Positions 55,508 through 64,000 of a stretch of 64,000 nucleotides of DNA are shown here, piece by piece. Both the position numbers and the translations under genes were made by a program. Origin of the DNA: Streptomyces sp. NBC_00582 (GTDB lineage Bacteria > Actinomycetota > Actinomycetes > Streptomycetales > Streptomycetaceae); NCBI RefSeq assembly GCF_036345155.1, contig NZ_CP107772.1, positions 7,874,001 to 7,938,000 on the forward strand, given 5' to 3'. Within the stretch, counting starts at the first letter, position 1, and the number at the start of each line of letters is the position of its first letter. The notes under the pieces are model-generated. The model saw nothing but the letters and a program-made list of their open reading frames with translations, was not told the DNA's origin and searched no databases.

Positions 55508-58224
55508 CGCATGTCTCCCGCCCTGAGATGGGTGATCGGTGTCCGGCGCCCCGCCCACCAGGCCTGCGCGAGCGCCACCGCGCCCGACAGCAGCACCGCG
55601 CCCGCAGCCGGCAGGACCAGCGACCACGGGTCGGTCCGCAGGGTCGCGCCCGCCACGCCGGCACCGGCCGGCAGGGCCAGCCGGTCCAGATCGATGCCGG
55701 GGGCGAGCAGCACGACGGTGGCCCAGCCGACGGCGACAGCCCCGCCGGCCGCGACGAGCGCCTGGGGCAGCACCTCCAGACCCAGCAGCCGCCGGCCCTG
55801 GCGGGTCGTCAGCCCCAGGGTGCGCAGCCGGGCCAGCAGCGCCGCCCGCTCCGGCGCGGACCGCAGCAGTGAGAGCAGCAGGGCGAGCACGGCGTACCCG
55901 GCGCCCGCGACGACGGCCCAGCCGTAGATCCGCCCGGCGCCCTCCTGGAGCGGCGTGTCGGACAGCGCCGCGCGTTCCAGGGAGCGCAGGGTCACCGTGA
56001 GGTCCGCCCCGCGCACGGCAGCCCGCAGCGCGTCCGCGTCCAGTCCGGCACCGGCCGCCAGCAGGGTCGTGGGACCGCCGGAACCCGGCAGACCCGCCAT
56101 GTCGACCAGCAGGAACTCACCGTCGGGGACGGCGGGGGTGCGGGAGCGCACGGCCGTGATCCGCACCGTGACCGTCCCGTCCGGCGTCACGATCCGGCGC
56201 GGCGCCCGCCCCAGCCGCCCGGCGACCCCGGGCGAGGCGACGGCGTCCAGCACCCCGCCCGACGACGAGAGCCGCCCGGCCGGGAAACCGCCGAGCCCGA
56301 CCCGCCGCGCCAGCCCGGCGTACGCGTCCGGCTCGACCCCGACGACGGCCAGCGGGTGCGTCTCGTCGGACGCGCTCGTCGCGGCACGCTCGAACCGTAC
56401 GTCCGCCACCTCCCGTACCCCCGCCACACCCCGCACCGCTCGCGCCAGGCCCGCAGGGAGCCGCGTGCCGTCTGTCGTGGCGATCCGCGCGTCCGCGCCC
56501 GTGGTCAGCAGCGCGGCCCGGTCCCGGGCGTCCGCGACCCCGCTCAGCACGGACCCCCCGAACGCGGCCGTCGTCAGGGCCGTCAGCAGCGCGAGCAGCG
56601 GCAGCGCCGCGACCGCCGCCGGAGACCGGCCCGCGCGGGCCAGCGCCAGGAACCCCACCGCGCCCCGCAGCCGCGCGGCCGGCCGCGCGGCCCACCGCAG
56701 GGGCAGCGGATACAGCCGTACGAGGATCAGCGCCGCGACCAGCCCGACCAGCACCGGCGCGGCACTCACCAGCAGGTCGCCCGTCGTGCCCGTGCCCCGC
56801 CGGCGCAACGCCGCCACCGAGCCGACGGCCAGCACCAGCACGGTCAGTTCGGCGACCGTGCGGCGCGCCCCGGGACGGGCGTGGGCGAGGTCGTCGCGCT
56901 CCTGGTGCGCCCGCGGGCTGCGGTGGGCGACGAGCGCGCGCACCGGGAGCGCGGCGCAGGCGAGGACCGCCACGGCACCCGCGCCGAGCACGGCGGGCAG
57001 GAGCCGGGCCCCGTCCACGGCGAGCACGGCCAGGAGCAGTCCGCCGGCCGCCGAGGGCACCGCCACCACGGCCGTCTCCCCGAGCAGCCGTCCCGCGATG
57101 CCGGTCAGCGAACCGCCCCGGGCCCGCAGCAGGGCGAGTTCCCGTTCGCGGCGGGCGGCGGCGAGAGCCGCGCTCATGAGCAGGACGACGACGGCGACGG
57201 CGGCGATCCCGAAGGCAGCGACGGCGACCACCGGCGTGATCGCCTCGCGCACTGCCGTGGAGGAGCCGACCACCTGCTCCAGACCGGTGGAGAGGCGGGC
57301 CGTCGGACCGGCCGCCCCCCGCAGCCGCAGCAGCGCAGGGCCGCCTTCGAGGGAGGCGACCGCCTCGACGAGCGCCGGGGCGTCCCGTGCGGTGAGCCGC
57401 CCGGTGGCGGGGGCGATCCGCCAGTACTTCTCCGGCTGGCCCCCGCCGCCGAGCAGCGCCGGCGCCGCCCCGGGCGCCAGCAGCAGGCCCGCCTCCCAGT
57501 AGAAGCGGGGCGGGCTGCCCTTGACGTAGGCCAGGGCGGGGGCGCGCAGGGTCGGCTCCACGGACCAGTAGCCCCGCCCGGGATGCCGGGGCGCGAGGAT
57601 CCCGGTGATCCGGACGGTCAGCGGTGCGTCCGTGAACCCGGCCAGCGTGACGGTGGAGCCGATCCGCAGCCTCAGGGTCCGGGCGGTCTCGACGGTCACG
57701 GCGCCTTCCAGCGCCCGGGTGCCCGTCGTCACCGCCCCGTGGGCGGCGGGCAGCCGGCCCTCCCGTACGGCGGCGTGCCCGGCGAGCCCCGACTGCGTGA
57801 GCAGGGTGAACCGGGGCGGCAACCCGTCGGGGCGGGGGAGCGCGGCCTCCTGTGCCTCCAGGCTCTTCGCGGTCCGCACCCCGTACGCGGACTCGGCGGG
57901 GTCCGCCCGCAGCGGCTCCGGCAGCGACGCGGACGCCCGGGCGGCGACCGCCGCGAGCACCCCGGGCCGTACGGCGTCCTCGCGGGCCTCGCGCGGCAGT
58001 TCGAGCCCCGGCTGCGGGGCCGTCAGCTCCAGCACGGTGGACTGCGCGGGAGCGGCGGCGACGGCCGCGCGCAGCCCCTGGGTGCCGTACGCCTCGACGG
58101 CCCGGGGCAGCAGGGCCGCGAGGAACGCCGTCACCAGCACCAGCGCCCCGAACGCGACGGCGGCCAGGGGCGCGGTGCGCAGCCGGGTCCGCACCCAGGG
58201 CGCGCCCTGTGTGTCCGGGGACAT
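55504..58224 (-). CDS. FtsX-like permease (MacB/LolC type), 906 aa
   Basis: A large ABC-type membrane protein with an N-terminal transmembrane helix (AAVAFGALVLVTAFLAALL), a long external domain of about 280 residues, then a block of helices including ITPVVAVAAFGIAAVAVVVLLMSAALAAA, further helices, a second external domain, and a C-terminal helix set (IYGWAVVAGAGYAVLALLL). This two-fold FtsX arrangement is typical of actinobacterial exporters or mechanotransmission permeases. The ATG directly follows the TAG of the upstream permease gene, and its stop overlaps the ATPase start, so the three form one operon. The substrate is unknown. Confidence 0.88.
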   Translation of the reverse strand: MSPDTQGAPWVRTRLRTAPLAAVAFGALVLVTAFLAALLPRAVEAYGTQGLRAAVAAAPAQSTVLELTAPQPGLELPREAREDAVRPGVLAAVAARASASLPEPLRADPAESAYGVRTAKSLEAQEAALPRPDGLPPRFTLLTQSGLAGHAAVREGRLPAAHGAVTTGTRALEGAVTVETARTLRLRIGSTVTLAGFTDAPLTVRITGILAPRHPGRGYWSVEPTLRAPALAYVKGSPPRFYWEAGLLLAPGAAPALLGGGGQPEKYWRIAPATGRLTARDAPALVEAVASLEGGPALLRLRGAAGPTARLSTGLEQVVGSSTAVREAITPVVAVAAFGIAAVAVVVLLMSAALAAARRERELALLRARGGSLTGIAGRLLGETAVVAVPSAAGGLLLAVLAVDGARLLPAVLGAGAVAVLACAALPVRALVAHRSPRAHQERDDLAHARPGARRTVAELTVLVLAVGSVAALRRRGTGTTGDLLVSAAPVLVGLVAALILVRLYPLPLRWAARPAARLRGAVGFLALARAGRSPAAVAALPLLALLTALTTAAFGGSVLSGVADARDRAALLTTGADARIATTDGTRLPAGLARAVRGVAGVREVADVRFERAATSASDETHPLAVVGVEPDAYAGLARRVGLGGFPAGRLSSSGGVLDAVASPGVAGRLGRAPRRIVTPDGTVTVRITAVRSRTPAVPDGEFLLVDMAGLPGSGGPTTLLAAGAGLDADALRAAVRGADLTVTLRSLERAALSDTPLQEGAGRIYGWAVVAGAGYAVLALLLSLLRSAPERAALLARLRTLGLTTRQGRRLLGLEVLPQALVAAGGAVAVGWATVVLLAPGIDLDRLALPAGAGVAGATLRTDPWSLVLPAAGAVLLSGAVALAQAWWAGRRTPITHLRAGDMR

Positions 58225-61200
58225 CTAGTCCTCCCCTTGGTGGCGCAGCGCGACGGCCGGTTCGGCCCGGCGCAGCGCGGAGACGGCGGTGATCAGCAGG
58301 AGCGGGGCGGCCACCCCCGCGAGCAGCAACGCCACCCGCGCCACCGGGAGTTCGACGAGGACGGGCGGGACGGGCCGCGCGGCCTCGGAGGTCAGCACGA
58401 TCAGCGGGACGACGGCCCGGGTCAGCACGGTCCCCAGCCCCAGACCGGCGAGCAGCCCGGCCCCGACGAGCAGGCTCTGCTCGGTCGCCACCAGCCGGGC
58501 GAGGTCCCGGCGCGGCGCGCCCAGCGCCCGCAGCACCGCGAACTCCGCCGAGCGCTCCCGTCGCGCCCCGGCGGCGCTCACCGCGAAACCCCCGGCGGCC
58601 AGGGCGGCGGCGGCCACCGCGACGGCCGTCAGGGCCGAGCGCGGCCCGGCGCCGAGCGGATCCCGCAGCAGCGCGGCCGCGGTCTCGTCCCGCACGAGCA
58701 CCTGCTCCGGCGTGAGATCGGGGCGCGCCCGCAGCGCGGCGGCGACGCGCGCGGCCCCGCCCGGGGCGGGGTCCACCCACCACTCGTTCGGGGTGAGCGG
58801 CACACTCGCCCGCGCGGCCAGCGCCGCGTCGACGGCCCGCAGATCGAGCAGCAGCGCACCCCCGTCCACCGCCCCGCCGTCCGGGCCGGCGGCGGTCGTC
58901 GGCAGGGCCTCCACGGACCGTACGATCCGCACCCGCAGCCGTTCCCCGGCCAGGGGCACGTCGATGCCGTCACCGACGCCCGCACCCGCCGCGCGCAGGA
59001 AGTCCCGGGTGGCCACCCCGGGGATGCTCGTCGCGGCCGGGGCACCGGCGGTGTCGACGCGGACGGTGAACATCGGCGCGGCGAGGACGCGGCCGTCGCC
59101 GACGCCGGTGCCGTACTCGACGGTCAGCGGGGCGTCCTTCCGTACGAGGGGGGTGAGTTTCGTCCTGGCCACGGTCGTGCCGTTCTCCGACACGGTGCCG
59201 CTGCCCAGCCAGCGCGGTCCCCCGGGCACCGGGACCGTCCGCGCGGAGCCGTCGGACCCGGTGGAGAGCAGCCGTTCGACGGTGAGCCGGTGCCCCTGCG
59301 GGCGGCCGTCGGGGGAGGCGCCGTCGAGCTGAAGCCCGGTCAGCCGCAGCGGGCCGGCCGGTGCGGCGCGCCCGCCGGTCGCCGTCACGTCCAGGTCCAC
59401 GACGGCCCGGTGCACCCGTCCGTCCACGGGGACCTTCCCGGCGCTCAGCCGGTAGGCGATGCCGTAGCCGTCCTCGACGACCAGGGTCAGCTGCGGCGCG
59501 AGGCCGGAGGGGCGCGACCCCGCCCCCGTGACGTCGGTGAGCCGTACGTCGAGTGAGACCCGCCGGGTGCCGTCCGGCAGCCGTATCGCGCGGTCGGTGT
59601 CCTTCGCGGGGGCGAGCGACCGCAGCAGCCGCGCCGGGGTCTCGTCGGCGAGGTCGCCGCGCAGCAGCATCCCGTCGCGGGCGTGGGCCGTGTCCAGGGC
59701 GAGGACCGTGGCCGTACGGCCGCCGGAGAGGTCCAGGGTGGTGCGATGGGCGGGGGCGGCGTCCCGGGCCCCGGGCAGCGCGGTGTAGAGACCCGTCTGG
59801 CCGGGGCTGCCCGGCCTGGTGTCGAGGACCCGCACGGCGGCGCCGGTGCGGAAGTCGGCCTGGTCGTCCTGCGACCGGTCCCAGGACGCGCCGTGTCCGA
59901 TCGCCAGCATCCCGGTCGTCACGGCCACCACCAGCAGCAGCACCGGGCCCGCCCCGCGCAGCGGGCGCCGGCTGAACTGCCAGCCCGCGAGCGCCGCCGG
60001 CAGGCCCCGCCCGCTCGAGGACCGCCGCTCCGCGAGCCGGGCCACCAGCGGCAGCAGCCGCAGCGTCAGCACCGTGCCCGCCAGCAGCGCCAGCGCGGGC
60101 GCGGCGACCAGCAGCGGATCGACGCCCAGCTCCCCGGCCCGGTCCCGGCTGAGCGCGCCGCCGCCGGCGTCGGTCCGCCGGCCGAGCCGCCAGTAGGCGA
60201 TCCCCGCGATCAGCAGCAGCGCGACATCGGCTCCGGCGCGCACCGGCGCGGCCGAGGCCGCGGCCCGGACCCGGCGCAGCCGTACGGGCGCGCCCGCCGT
60301 CGCCGCCAGCGCGGGCGCCACGACCGCCGCCGCGCAGGCCGCGGCGACCCCGCACGCGACCAGCCACACGCGGCCCGCCGGGGCGGTGTCCAGGCGCAGT
60401 CCCAGCCGGTCGAGGGAGGACCAGCGGGCGAGCAGCCCGGCCAGCGGACCGGACAGCAGCGCGGCACCGACCGCCGCCGGCACCGCGAGCAGCAGCGCCT
60501 CCAGCGCCGCCAGCCCCGCGATACGGCCGCGCGATCCGCCCCTGGCCCGCAGCAGTTCGGTCTCGCCCGCCCGCTCGCCGTCCAGCAGCCGGGCCACGAG
60601 CAGCAGCGCGTACCCGGCGAGCAGCATCAGCTGCACCGAGACGATCGCCAGGGTGGAGCGGGAGACGAGCAGGGCCCGCGCGGTCCGGTCGAGCAGGCCG
60701 GGCAGGTCGGTGCGCACGGACGCGCTCTCCCCGAGCGCCTCGCGCAGCTCCCCTGCCGCCCGTGCGTTCGCCGTGCGCAGCCGGTCGATGCCGTCGGTGG
60801 TGAGCGTGCGGTAGTCGGCCGTCGCCACCCAGGTGGTGCCGTCGGTGGTTGCGCGGCCCGAGGCGAGCACGGAGGCGTCGGCCAGCAGCGGGCCGTAGGT
60901 GGTGAAGACGACCGTGCGCACGCCCTGCCCGCCCAGGGAGTCCGCCTGCCAGTACGGGTCGGCGGTGTCGGCCGCCCGGTAGACACCGGTCACCCGGACC
61001 GTCAGGGGCTTCCCGGTCAGCCGGTCGCCGAGCTCGACGCGCGCCCCGGGCCCGAGCCGCAGCCGGTCGGCGGCCGCCTCGGGCAGCGCGACGGGCACCG
61101 GCGCGGTCCGGGCCGGTGCCGGGCCGGGCAGGGTGCCCGCGACCAGCCGGATCCGGGACGGGTCCAGGGAGGCGAGGAAGGTGAGGTCGGGCTGTCCCGC

Positions 61201-61515
61201 CCGCTGGGTTCCGGGCAGCGCGTACGCCGTCGAACGCTCCAGCGCCCGCACGGTCACCGGCAGCCCGTCGAACGCCTCCCGCGCCCGCCGGGTCACGGTC
61301 CGCGCCGCCTCGTCGCGGGGTACGTCCGTCTCGACCACCAGCGCCGCCGAGGCCGCCGCCCGGCCGCTCAGCGTGGTGCGCAGGGCCGCGTCGCCGACGG
61401 AACCGGAGAACGCGGCGAGCGCGGCGAGCACCGAGGAGGTCAGGAGCACCGCCAGCAGGGCGGCCGTGAGCAGCAGCCGGTGCGCGCGCACGCGCAGCAC
61501 CAAGAAGCCCGTCAC
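58225..61515 (-). CDS. FtsX-like permease (MacB/LolC type), 1096 aa
   Basis: The larger of two related permeases. A signal-anchor-like helix (HRLLLTAALLAVLLTSSVLAALAAF) is followed by an external domain of about 250 residues, four helices (ALLVSRSTLAIVSVQLMLLAGYALLLVARLL onward), a second half with its own external domain (PVPGGPRWLGSGTVSENGTT region), and a C-terminal block of helices ending LLAGVAAPLLLITAVSALRRAEPAVALRHQGED. I start at GTG 61515, with GGGGGAAG upstream; the open frame to 62310 is a shadow of the divergent ATPase gene. It ends with TAG immediately before the next ATG. Confidence 0.87.
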   Translation of the reverse strand: MTGFLVLRVRAHRLLLTAALLAVLLTSSVLAALAAFSGSVGDAALRTTLSGRAAASAALVVETDVPRDEAARTVTRRAREAFDGLPVTVRALERSTAYALPGTQRAGQPDLTFLASLDPSRIRLVAGTLPGPAPARTAPVPVALPEAAADRLRLGPGARVELGDRLTGKPLTVRVTGVYRAADTADPYWQADSLGGQGVRTVVFTTYGPLLADASVLASGRATTDGTTWVATADYRTLTTDGIDRLRTANARAAGELREALGESASVRTDLPGLLDRTARALLVSRSTLAIVSVQLMLLAGYALLLVARLLDGERAGETELLRARGGSRGRIAGLAALEALLLAVPAAVGAALLSGPLAGLLARWSSLDRLGLRLDTAPAGRVWLVACGVAAACAAAVVAPALAATAGAPVRLRRVRAAASAAPVRAGADVALLLIAGIAYWRLGRRTDAGGGALSRDRAGELGVDPLLVAAPALALLAGTVLTLRLLPLVARLAERRSSSGRGLPAALAGWQFSRRPLRGAGPVLLLVVAVTTGMLAIGHGASWDRSQDDQADFRTGAAVRVLDTRPGSPGQTGLYTALPGARDAAPAHRTTLDLSGGRTATVLALDTAHARDGMLLRGDLADETPARLLRSLAPAKDTDRAIRLPDGTRRVSLDVRLTDVTGAGSRPSGLAPQLTLVVEDGYGIAYRLSAGKVPVDGRVHRAVVDLDVTATGGRAAPAGPLRLTGLQLDGASPDGRPQGHRLTVERLLSTGSDGSARTVPVPGGPRWLGSGTVSENGTTVARTKLTPLVRKDAPLTVEYGTGVGDGRVLAAPMFTVRVDTAGAPAATSIPGVATRDFLRAAGAGVGDGIDVPLAGERLRVRIVRSVEALPTTAAGPDGGAVDGGALLLDLRAVDAALAARASVPLTPNEWWVDPAPGGAARVAAALRARPDLTPEQVLVRDETAAALLRDPLGAGPRSALTAVAVAAAALAAGGFAVSAAGARRERSAEFAVLRALGAPRRDLARLVATEQSLLVGAGLLAGLGLGTVLTRAVVPLIVLTSEAARPVPPVLVELPVARVALLLAGVAAPLLLITAVSALRRAEPAVALRHQGED

Positions 61516-61644
61516 GCTTCCCCCGCCCCCCGAAGTCCCCCTACGCGGCATGCATATCACGGAGTTACCGGGCGGGTACATGTGTTCGGGGCGCGATGCG
61601 TGCGGCACTTGACGGTGTGGGCGGGCAGCGGATGGGATGCCGGG

Positions 61645-62373
61645 ATGACGGACACCACCGCCGCCCTCGCGACCGGCACCACCGATCGTGCGGCGGACCC
61701 CATGCTGCTCGTGGAGGATCTGCACCACTCCTACGGCACGGGCGCCGCCGCCGTCCACGCGCTGCGCGGGGCGTCCTTCACCGTCGGGCGCGGCGAACTG
61801 GTCGCCCTCAAGGGCCGTTCCGGCTCCGGCAAGACGACCCTGCTGCATCTGATCGGCGGCCTCGACTCCCCGCAGCGCGGCCGGATCGTCCTCGACGGCA
61901 CCGATCTGTCGACGCTCGGCGAGAGCGGGCTGCTGGAGCTGCGCCGCGACCGGATCGGGTTCGTCTTCCAGTCGTTCGGGCTGATCCCGATCCTCACCGC
62001 CGCCGAGAACGTGGGCGTGCCGCTGCGGCTGCGCCAGGCCGAGCCGCGTGAACGCGACGAGCGGGTGGCCCTGTTGCTGGCCCTGGTGGGTCTCGCCGGG
62101 CACGAGGCACAGCGGCCGGCCGAGCTCTCGGGCGGTCAGCAGCAGCGGGTCGCCATCGCCCGCGCCCTCGCCAACCGGCCCGCCCTGCTGCTCGCCGACG
62201 AGCCGACCGGCCAGCTCGACGCCGCCACCGGCCTCGCGGTGATGGAACTGCTGCGGGCCGTGGTGCGCGGCGAGGGCGTCACGGCCCTCGTCGCCACCCA
62301 CGACCCCCAACTCCTGGGCCTCGCCGACCGGGTGCTGGAGCTCGGCGACGGCGAGGTCGTCGAGCGTCCCTGA
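61645..62373 (+). CDS. ABC transporter ATPase (LolD/MacB type)
   Basis: A 242-residue ATPase transcribed away from the permease operon. Walker A is GRSGSGKTT, the Q-loop lies in FVFQSFGLIPIL, the signature is LSGGQQQRVAIARAL, and Walker B is ALLLADEPTGQLD. It lacks the C-terminal extension of its cousin at 54539. It probably serves the 1096-residue permease gene, whose start lies 129 bases away on the opposite strand. The ATG at 61645 has only a weak GGG upstream. Its stop touches the stop of the convergent rhomboid gene. Confidence 0.92.
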   Translation: MTDTTAALATGTTDRAADPMLLVEDLHHSYGTGAAAVHALRGASFTVGRGELVALKGRSGSGKTTLLHLIGGLDSPQRGRIVLDGTDLSTLGESGLLELRRDRIGFVFQSFGLIPILTAAENVGVPLRLRQAEPRERDERVALLLALVGLAGHEAQRPAELSGGQQQRVAIARALANRPALLLADEPTGQLDAATGLAVMELLRAVVRGEGVTALVATHDPQLLGLADRVLELGDGEVVERP

Positions 62374-63237
62374 TCAGGTGAGCTGCTGGACCTTCGCCCA
62401 CGCGCACACCAGCAGCAGCACCAGCAGCGCCCCGCACACCCCCGCCTGGATCCACGGCCGGCGCCGGTCCCGGGGCGCGTAGGCGAAGGCCAGGGCCACC
62501 GCGCCGCCCGTCAGCAGGCCGCCCAGGTGTCCCTGCCAGGACGTCAGGCCCGCCGAGATCACCAGCCACAGCAGCAGCCCCGCCATGAACCGGTTGACCT
62601 GGCTCATGTCGGCGCCCAGCCGGCGGGCCAGGACGTAGTAGGCGGCGCCGACGCCGAAGATCGCGCCGGAGGCGCCGACCGTGAAGACCATGGGGACGAT
62701 CAGCAGCACCAGCACCGAACCGCCGAGCGCCGACAGCAGGTAGAGGGCGAGATAGCGGATCCGGCCGAGCTGGGCCTCCACCACCCGGCCCAGGTTCCAC
62801 AGCGACACCATGTTCATCACGATGTGCAGGATCCCGAACGTGCCCTGGGTGGGCGGCTGATGCAGGAACGCCCCGGTGAGCAGCCGGTACCACTCGCCGT
62901 GCGCGACGCCCCAGGGGACGTAGCCGGGCGGCAGGGTGCCGAGCACGGCGAACCGGTTGACGACGTCCTCGTCCACCAACTCCGCCAGATACGCGAGCAC
63001 GTTGAGCCCGATCAGCGCGTACGTCACCAGCGGCACCGCCGACACCCGGCCGCCGACGACGGTACGGGCCTGACGCACCGACCGCGCGCCCTCCCGTACG
63101 CACTCGGGACACTGGTGGCCGACGGCCGCCTCCCGCATGCAGTCCGGGCAGATGAAGCGCTCGCAACGGACGCAGCGGACGTGGGACTCCACCTTGGGAT
63201 GGCGGTAGCAGGTGGTGACGGTGGACTCGGACTCCAC
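62374..63237 (-). CDS. Rhomboid-family intramembrane serine protease with N-terminal zinc ribbon
   Basis: A 287-residue membrane protease. The first about 50 residues form a B-box-like zinc-binding element (CYRHPKVESHVRCVRCERFICPDC, then HQCPEC). Six or seven helices follow. The HxxxN motif is HIVMNMVSLWN, the catalytic Ser is in FTVGASGAIFGVGAAYY, and the catalytic His is in WQGHLGGLLTGG. It would cleave membrane-spanning substrates. I start at GTG 63237, with GAGGAG about 8 bases upstream; a TTG at 63312 would add 25 residues made of PRNAP-type repeats. Confidence 0.93.
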   Translation of the reverse strand: MESESTVTTCYRHPKVESHVRCVRCERFICPDCMREAAVGHQCPECVREGARSVRQARTVVGGRVSAVPLVTYALIGLNVLAYLAELVDEDVVNRFAVLGTLPPGYVPWGVAHGEWYRLLTGAFLHQPPTQGTFGILHIVMNMVSLWNLGRVVEAQLGRIRYLALYLLSALGGSVLVLLIVPMVFTVGASGAIFGVGAAYYVLARRLGADMSQVNRFMAGLLLWLVISAGLTSWQGHLGGLLTGGAVALAFAYAPRDRRRPWIQAGVCGALLVLLLVCAWAKVQQLT

Positions 63238-63250
63238 GGACCGGCTCCTC

Positions 63251-63310
63251 GGGGCGTTTCTCGGCTGGGTGTTTCGCGGCGGGGCGTTTCTCGGCGGGGT
63301 GCTTCTCGAC
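63251..63310. repeat. Four tandem 15-bp repeats upstream of the rhomboid gene
   Basis: Units 63251-63265 and 63281-63295 are identical (GGGGCGTTTCTCGGC); 63266-63280 and 63296-63310 differ at a few positions. They lie between the divergent rhomboid and VWA genes. Confidence 0.75.
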
Positions 63311-63359
63311 AAGAGCGAACAAAATAGCGAACGCCGCCGGGTGTGGGAGGGTGGGGGCC

Positions 63360-64000
63360 ATGGTCGCGATCAGTCTGAGCAAGGTCCAGGAGACCGCTCC
63401 CGCGCTGGTGAACCTCTACAAGAGCGCCGGGGTGTCCCTCACGAAGCACGGTCTGGACGGCCGGCGGGCCGCCGTCTACCTGGTGGTCGACTACTCGGGG
63501 TCGATGAAGCCGTACTACCGGGACGGCAGCGTGCAGGCGCTGGCCGACCGGGTGCTGGGCCTGTCCGCGCACCTCGACGACGACGGCCGGGTCCCCGTCG
63601 TGTTCTTCTCCACCGACGTCGACGCCGTCACCGACATCGAACTCGCCGGCCACCAGGGGCGGGTGGAGCGGATCGTGGCCGGGCTCGGGCACATGGGGAA
63701 GACCAGCTACCACCTGGCGATGGACGCGGTCATCGACCACTACCTCGACAGCGGCACGCGTGAGCCCGCGCTTGTCGTCTTCCAGACCGACGGCGGCCCC
63801 ATCAACAAGCTCGCCGCCGAACGCTATCTGTGCAAGGCGGCCAGGCTGCCGCTGTTCTGGCAGTTCATCGGCTTCGGCGACCGGGGCAGCAAGCAGTTCG
63901 ACTTCCTGCGCAAGCTCGACGAACTCGCCGTACCCGGCAAGCGCGTGGTCGACAACGCCGGGTTCTTCCACGCCGGTCCGGATCCGCGCCGGGTCTCCGA
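63360..64000 (+). CDS. VWA (TerF-like) domain protein, N-terminal part (cut off by window end)
   Basis: The frame is open from ATG 63360 to the right edge, at least 213 residues. It starts MVAISLSKVQETAPALVNLYKSAG, then VSLTKHGLDG, like the beginnings of tellurite-resistance (TerD/TerF) proteins. The von Willebrand A fold has the MIDAS motif DYSGSM (about residues 48-53), the conserved Thr in GKTSYHLAMD and the Asp in VVFQTDGGP. The gene has GGGAGG about 9 bases upstream. It probably belongs to a tellurium-resistance-like or phage/stress-related VWA family; the rest lies outside the window. Confidence 0.85.
   Translation, partial: MVAISLSKVQETAPALVNLYKSAGVSLTKHGLDGRRAAVYLVVDYSGSMKPYYRDGSVQALADRVLGLSAHLDDDGRVPVVFFSTDVDAVTDIELAGHQGRVERIVAGLGHMGKTSYHLAMDAVIDHYLDSGTREPALVVFQTDGGPINKLAAERYLCKAARLPLFWQFIGFGDRGSKQFDFLRKLDELAVPGKRVVDNAGFFHAGPDPRRVS

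Noticed and set aside
56356..59556. 1066-codon forward frame over the FtsX permease genes
   Set aside because: Gln/Arg/Gly-rich without hydrophobic pattern; it is the shadow of two coupled membrane-protein genes.

Overview
The window is a contiguous, gene-dense stretch of a Streptomyces-type chromosome. GC content is very high, third codon positions are mostly G/C, GTG starts are common, many genes overlap by 4 bases (ATGA or GTGA), and many start codons lie only 6-8 bases after a TANNNT-like -10 box, suggesting leaderless transcripts. From memory, the gene order matches the his/trp/gltBD core region of Streptomyces coelicolor, read in the opposite direction. I see no rRNA, tRNA, insertion sequence, prophage or CRISPR array. 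The region looks like stable core chromosome with a few lineage-specific features.

Layout. 1-9 kb: the end of an RluA-family pseudouridine synthase gene, a GNAT acetyltransferase, a Na+/H+ antiporter, an SDR oxidoreductase, an MscS channel, a dienelactone-hydrolase-like protein, a Tat-exported PhoD phosphatase, and a DsbA-like protein with a membrane protein. 8.7-22.3 kb: a DUF2252 protein, the replicative polymerase dnaE, a NYN-domain protein, an ABC-2 exporter pair, a DUF2567 protein, a YbaK deacylase, a Lon-N-domain protein and a membrane-anchored beta-helix protein.

22.4-36.8 kb is an amino-acid biosynthesis region. The operon hisD-hisC-hisB-(54-aa membrane protein)-hisH-priA-ridA-hisF is tightly overlapped and preceded by a perfect inverted repeat. 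After a decayed regulator/transporter remnant and two unrelated genes come hisI-trpE, three small membrane-protein genes, and trpC-trpM-trpB-trpA. PriA carries the HisA reaction and, as known in actinomycetes, probably the TrpF reaction too, which links the two pathways. A DsbA-like gene and lgt (lipoprotein modification) follow.

38.8-47.0 kb holds the most unusual system. It is a reverse-strand operon of four different ADP-ribosylglycohydrolase-family proteins, a ribokinase-family sugar kinase, a class III CoA-transferase and a CitE/HpcH-type lyase, with nearly every junction overlapping. One hydrolase has lost key metal ligands and carries about twelve 11-residue tandem repeats. This is followed by a VIT1/CCC1 iron/manganese transporter with iron boxes, then gltB-gltD (glutamate synthase). 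54.5-62.4 kb encodes two very large FtsX-like permeases with two LolD/MacB-type ATPases, one with a C-terminal AbrB-like extension. The window ends with a zinc-ribbon rhomboid protease and a divergent, cut-off VWA-domain gene.
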